A stretch of 64,000 nucleotides of DNA from CAMDPA01 sp965223035 (lineage in GTDB: Bacteria > Pseudomonadota > Alphaproteobacteria > Rhizobiales > Hyphomicrobiaceae), in the NCBI GenBank assembly GCA_965223035.1, contig OZ244980.1, forward strand, positions 1,860,001 through 1,924,000. Direction: 5' to 3'. Each line of letters begins with the position of its first letter. Positions within the stretch are counted from its first letter, which is position 1. Shown here piece after piece: positions 60,814 through 64,000 of this stretch. The notes beneath the pieces were generated by a model. The model was not told where the DNA came from, searched no databases, and was given only the letters and a program-made list of their open reading frames with translations. Both the position numbers and the translations under genes were made by a program.

Positions 60814-61922
60814 GACAACTTTCGCAATGCGGTTTGGAATGTCTGGCGAACATGTACAGAGAGTGGGTCAGGATCGAAAATTTGCTCGGCGGTCGCCTCT
60901 ACATCCGAAATCATCGCCTCCGGGTCGAACGCATTGACCGGGCAGCCCGTGAGCCCTAAGCGGGCCCCGAGATCGCGCCCCTTGCCCGAGTAAAACAAGT
61001 TATAGGGTTGGCGTCCGCAGACCAGCCGCAGCACCGCCGTGTGATACCTGACGGCTACGACCACTTTTGCGATGGCGAGGGCGCCGATGAGAAAGTCGAC
61101 GGGGTTACACAGATCCGAACCGGAGAAGCAGTCGAGGCAGCACAGTCGAGGTTCCATGGCCTGCAGCTGGCTGATCACGCGACGATCGGAATCGCGCTGA
61201 TCGACATCGGATTGCACGATGGCGGCGACTTGATGACCGCGGTCGATCAACGCCGTAGCAAGCCGGGTCATCTTGGTGATGAACTCCGCCTCATTGTGCG
61301 GATAAAGCGAGTCGAATGAGCGGATCGAAAGCAGAACCGTGCGCTCCGGTGCCAGCCCTTGTAGTGCGAACGCTCGCTGAGCGCCCCAGATGCCGGCATC
61401 ACAGGGCCGCAACACGAAGGCGGCATCATAGGATAGCTCGGCCCTCACGCCTTTGCGGCGAAGCAGCTCGAGACTATGCTCATCACGCATGACGACGGAC
61501 TGCGTTCGGCGCAGCACGGCTGCGAGCATCGACAAACCAAGCCAGCCGCAGGAAGCGGGTATCGACTGGCCGAACAGAATGGCGCGGTCTGCGTGCGCAT
61601 GAAGTGTGAGAACGTTGTCAAGAAACGCTCGCGTTATAAATGCGGGGCGTGCATTATTGAAAATGTCGCCGCCAACGGACACGAAACGATTACAGGCGGT
61701 CAATCGGCCACTCAATGTCAAGCCCCGCACTGCGACCGGTTCGGCATCATGGATCACCGCTCTTGCTTGACGCCCAGGAAGCATCTCGATCAGAGCTGAC
61801 ATGATTGCAGCATCGCCGAGATTTCTCGTTGAGTAGGCGTTGAGCAAACCTACGGGCGGAGACGCTACATTGTCGACCGGCACCATATTTGCCGCCCCCA
61901 ATCGACTCTCAGCGAGCTGCAT
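60810..61922 (-). CDS. Polysaccharide pyruvyl transferase family protein
   Basis: 370 aa from ATG 61922; a TTG at 61928 is better spaced from GGGGGA and is an alternative. Family pattern: GLLNAYSTRNLGDAAIMSALIEML at the start, FVSVGGDIFNN, SVVMRDEHSLELLRRKGV, LSYDAAFVLRP, VVVAVRYHTAVLRLVCGRQPYNLFYSGKGRDLG near the end. These enzymes attach pyruvate ketals to sugars from PEP, giving the polymer negative charge. PEP carboxylase lies elsewhere in the window but is not linked. Confidence 0.84.
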   Translation of the reverse strand: MQLAESRLGAANMVPVDNVASPPVGLLNAYSTRNLGDAAIMSALIEMLPGRQARAVIHDAEPVAVRGLTLSGRLTACNRFVSVGGDIFNNARPAFITRAFLDNVLTLHAHADRAILFGQSIPASCGWLGLSMLAAVLRRTQSVVMRDEHSLELLRRKGVRAELSYDAAFVLRPCDAGIWGAQRAFALQGLAPERTVLLSIRSFDSLYPHNEAEFITKMTRLATALIDRGHQVAAIVQSDVDQRDSDRRVISQLQAMEPRLCCLDCFSGSDLCNPVDFLIGALAIAKVVVAVRYHTAVLRLVCGRQPYNLFYSGKGRDLGARLGLTGCPVNAFDPEAMISDVEATAEQIFDPDPLSVHVRQTFQTALRKLS

Positions 61923-61940
61923 GTTCAACTTCGTCCCCCA

Positions 61941-63398
61941 CTAATAGGCATTGCTATGGACGAAGCCATAGATCGGTGTTGCAAGGATAATTCGAATGTC
62001 GAGCCAAAGTGACCAATTCCGGATGTACCAGAGGTCGAGCTCTACTCTCTTTTCCATGCTCCCGGGCTCTCTTACTTCGCCGCGGTAGCCGTGGATCTGG
62101 GCCCAGCCGGTTATTCCCGGCTTCAACAGCGCGCGACGACTGTAGTCGTTGATCGACTTGCTATAAAGTTCGTTGTGGGCTGCCGCATGTGGACGAGGCC
62201 CGACAATCGACATGTCTCCGAGCACGACGTTGATCAGCTGTGGCAGTTCGTCGAGGCTGGTGCGCCGCAAAATTCGGCCGACCCGGGTGACGCGTGGATC
62301 ATTCTTGCGCGCCTGATGAACAACGGGCCCGTCGTCGGCAACGTGCATGGTGCGGAACTTCCAGATCACGAACTCGCGGCCGCCGACGCCATTGCGTCGC
62401 TGGCGAAAGAAGATCGGTCCGGCCGAATCGATTTTGATGGCCACGGCAATGAGTGCCATGAACGGAGCCGCCAACAACAGCAGCAGGGTTCCGCCAATGC
62501 GGTCTTCAGCCCACTTAACAATGCAATTCCACTCCAACAGCGGGGGGCGCTGGACGTTGGCAACAACAACCTGCCCAAAGCGGGCGACGCGAAAGCCCTT
62601 CGATTTCTCGCGCCATTCCTCAAGCGCGAAGTTGACCGGCAAATGGGTATGAACCGGGAAGTCTCCAAGCTGTCGTCGCAGTTTTTCGATCCGGTCCTGC
62701 GCGCAGGGCGCCAGGCAAATGATCACATCGTCAACATCGCCGGCGGCAAGGCGCGCGCGCAGGTCGGATAAAGTTCCGGTCACGTCGATACCCGTGTCAG
62801 TTCTGCGAAAGTCTAGCAGACGATCGTCGTAAAGCCCGACAAGTTCGACGTCGGATTGCTCGGCGAGAAGCGAAAAAATCTGCAAACTTTGCTCGGTCGC
62901 CCCAAATACGGCAACCCGACGCCACAGGTGGCGCTCCATGCCAAGGTGCCGGAGGGCAAAGCCGCTCGCAATTCGAACACCTGCCGGCGCAATCAACAGG
63001 ACTAATGCGAACCAGGCCGCGATCTGAGGCGGGACTGGCGCCGCGCCGAGCCCGACCACGATCGCGACCGCAAGCGGTGCGTAGCTGCAACGAAGCAGGA
63101 GAACGGCATCATCGCGTCCTCCGGTCGGGGAAAACCGGCGCCGCGCGAACCACAACAACGGCAGTAGCAGCACTGCGTAAGTGGCCAAGCTCATTTTCAA
63201 AAAGCCAATAACCGCACCGACGTCCGAAGCGAGCGCCCAAGTGCTTGCCGCGGCGAGGAGGCTACCAGCCAGCACCGCACCAGCGACCAGCATGTCGCGA
63301 ACGACCGCGCGGGGCCAACTGGTCATTGGCCGAGCCTGCCGATTCTTCGGCTCGGCAGGCTTGCGCCTTTCTATCGAAGCGCTGTGCCGCGCACTCAT
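61941..63398 (-). CDS. Undecaprenyl-phosphate sugar-1-phosphate transferase (WcaJ/PssY-like)
   Basis: 485 aa, ATG 63398 (GGGGG upstream). Four N-terminal helices (about residues 30-150) and a CoA-binding-like domain (VAVFGATEQSLQIFSLL, VELVGLYDDRLLDF) precede the catalytic bacterial-sugar-transferase domain: EDRIGGTLLLLLAAPFMALIAVAIKIDSAGPIFFRQRRNGVGGREFVIWKFRTM, RRTSLDELPQLINVVLGDMSIVGPRPHA, and KPGITGWAQIHGYRGE. It starts repeat-unit synthesis by loading the first sugar phosphate onto undecaprenyl phosphate. Confidence 0.93.
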   Translation of the reverse strand: MSARHSASIERRKPAEPKNRQARPMTSWPRAVVRDMLVAGAVLAGSLLAAASTWALASDVGAVIGFLKMSLATYAVLLLPLLWFARRRFSPTGGRDDAVLLLRCSYAPLAVAIVVGLGAAPVPPQIAAWFALVLLIAPAGVRIASGFALRHLGMERHLWRRVAVFGATEQSLQIFSLLAEQSDVELVGLYDDRLLDFRRTDTGIDVTGTLSDLRARLAAGDVDDVIICLAPCAQDRIEKLRRQLGDFPVHTHLPVNFALEEWREKSKGFRVARFGQVVVANVQRPPLLEWNCIVKWAEDRIGGTLLLLLAAPFMALIAVAIKIDSAGPIFFRQRRNGVGGREFVIWKFRTMHVADDGPVVHQARKNDPRVTRVGRILRRTSLDELPQLINVVLGDMSIVGPRPHAAAHNELYSKSINDYSRRALLKPGITGWAQIHGYRGEVREPGSMEKRVELDLWYIRNWSLWLDIRIILATPIYGFVHSNAY

Positions 63399-63425
63399 GG
63401 TTCACACCCCCTGGTTTGATCGACG

Positions 63426-64000
63426 TTAGGCGTCGAGATCAATCGTCTCAAAGAAGTTGGGGTCGGCAATCCGTAGTGCGCCAAGCCGCATGAGAAATTC
63501 GATGTTGCCGCGGATGTAGCGGTCCGCCAGACGCCGAGGTTCCATCGCAAGGCGCCAACACCACTCCAGCCCGTGGCGGCGCAGGGCCAAGGGCGCGCGA
63601 GGAATTCTGCCGGAGTAATAATCGAACAGCCCGCCGACACCGATCATGACGCGCGCGGCGCAACGCTCCTTGTTGCGAGCGATCCAGATTTCTTGCTGCG
63701 GCACGCCAAGTCCGACCAGAACAATGTCAGCACCGGTCCGGTTGATTTGATCGAGCACGGCGTCATCTTGATCGCGACCGAAATAGCCATCACGCGCGCC
63801 AACGAAGGGGTTGCAGCCAAGCTTTGTCGCCAGATTGGTTGCCGCCGCGCTAGCGATTCCCGGTATGCCACCAAGCAGATAGATGGTCTGGCCTTGTTCG
63901 CTCGCTCGGGCGCACAGCAACGGAAATAAGTCGCTACCGTTGACGTTTCCGCGAAGTCGCGTGCCGCTGAGGAGTGCTGCAAGCCGAACACCAATGCCAT
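63426..64000 (-). CDS. WecG/TagA/CpsF family glycosyltransferase (partial)
   Basis: C-terminal 190 aa; the N-terminus is beyond the right window edge. Frame continues from GIGVRLAALLSG and VNGSDLFPLL at the edge through IYLLGGIPGIASAAATNL, GARDGYFGRDQDDAVLDQINRTGADIVLVGLGVPQQEIWIARN, GVGGLFDYYSGRIPRAPLALRRHGLEWCWRLAMEPRRL. The GVPQQE motif and the C-terminal R-x-G-LEW-W-R block are family signatures. It adds the second sugar (such as ManNAcA) to the lipid carrier. Operon with the WcaJ-like gene, 27 bp apart. Confidence 0.92.
   Translation of the reverse strand, partial: GIGVRLAALLSGTRLRGNVNGSDLFPLLCARASEQGQTIYLLGGIPGIASAAATNLATKLGCNPFVGARDGYFGRDQDDAVLDQINRTGADIVLVGLGVPQQEIWIARNKERCAARVMIGVGGLFDYYSGRIPRAPLALRRHGLEWCWRLAMEPRRLADRYIRGNIEFLMRLGALRIADPNFFETIDLDA

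Overview
The window looks like chromosomal DNA of a GC-rich, soil- or water-type alphaproteobacterium. Supporting signs are an Omp25/31-like beta-barrel, three TRAP transporter loci, a divergent LIV-type binding protein, Tat-type signal peptides, many oxygenases for aromatic compounds, and dispersed palindromic repeats at gene ends. No plasmid or phage backbone is visible. The only mobile-element traces are a tyrosine recombinase C-terminus beside a tRNA-Thr gene and the repeats themselves.

Layout. 1-3.4 kb: a LIV-type binding protein and an imidazolonepropionase-like amidohydrolase, divergent from an IclR regulator and a variant ureohydrolase, with a perfect 25-bp palindrome in the divergent gap. 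3.7-11.7 kb: outer-membrane barrel, orphan TRAP binding protein, DODA-type extradiol dioxygenase, GST, alpha/beta hydrolase, flavin monooxygenase of the acyl-CoA-dehydrogenase fold, small secreted protein. 11.8-18.7 kb: membrane-anchored patatin, TPR-cytochrome c, PEP carboxylase. 19-25.9 kb: Rieske oxygenase, gentisate dioxygenase-like bicupin, dead FAD monooxygenase, complete TRAP transporter, VOC dioxygenase-like protein; together these suggest an aromatic-acid catabolic cluster. 26-31.4 kb: Tat-exported C45 acyltransferase/hydrolase, membrane protein, integrase fragment, tRNA-Thr(TGT), DUF6745 pair. 32-38 kb: second Rieske oxygenase, four-CBS protein, barrel-like protein, basic secreted protein, TrmO. 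39-49 kb: two MetE-like zinc methyltransferase-fold proteins with a SnoaL protein, divergent from a second complete TRAP transporter, then two FAD enzymes. 50-53 kb: small ORF, cupin, two-subunit Rieske dioxygenase. 53-64 kb: exopolysaccharide locus of two convergent operons (export/polymerase genes; transferase/flippase genes) running off the window end.

The most distinctive feature is a network of two repeat families. Family A has three full ~154-bp double-hairpin copies plus many shorter forms that read as internal-deletion derivatives. Family B is ~120 bp. A copies sit inside B copies and inside a dead monooxygenase gene, and the ends of both families supply the stop codons of at least four genes. 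All function calls rest on motif recognition from the sequence alone; no database search was possible.
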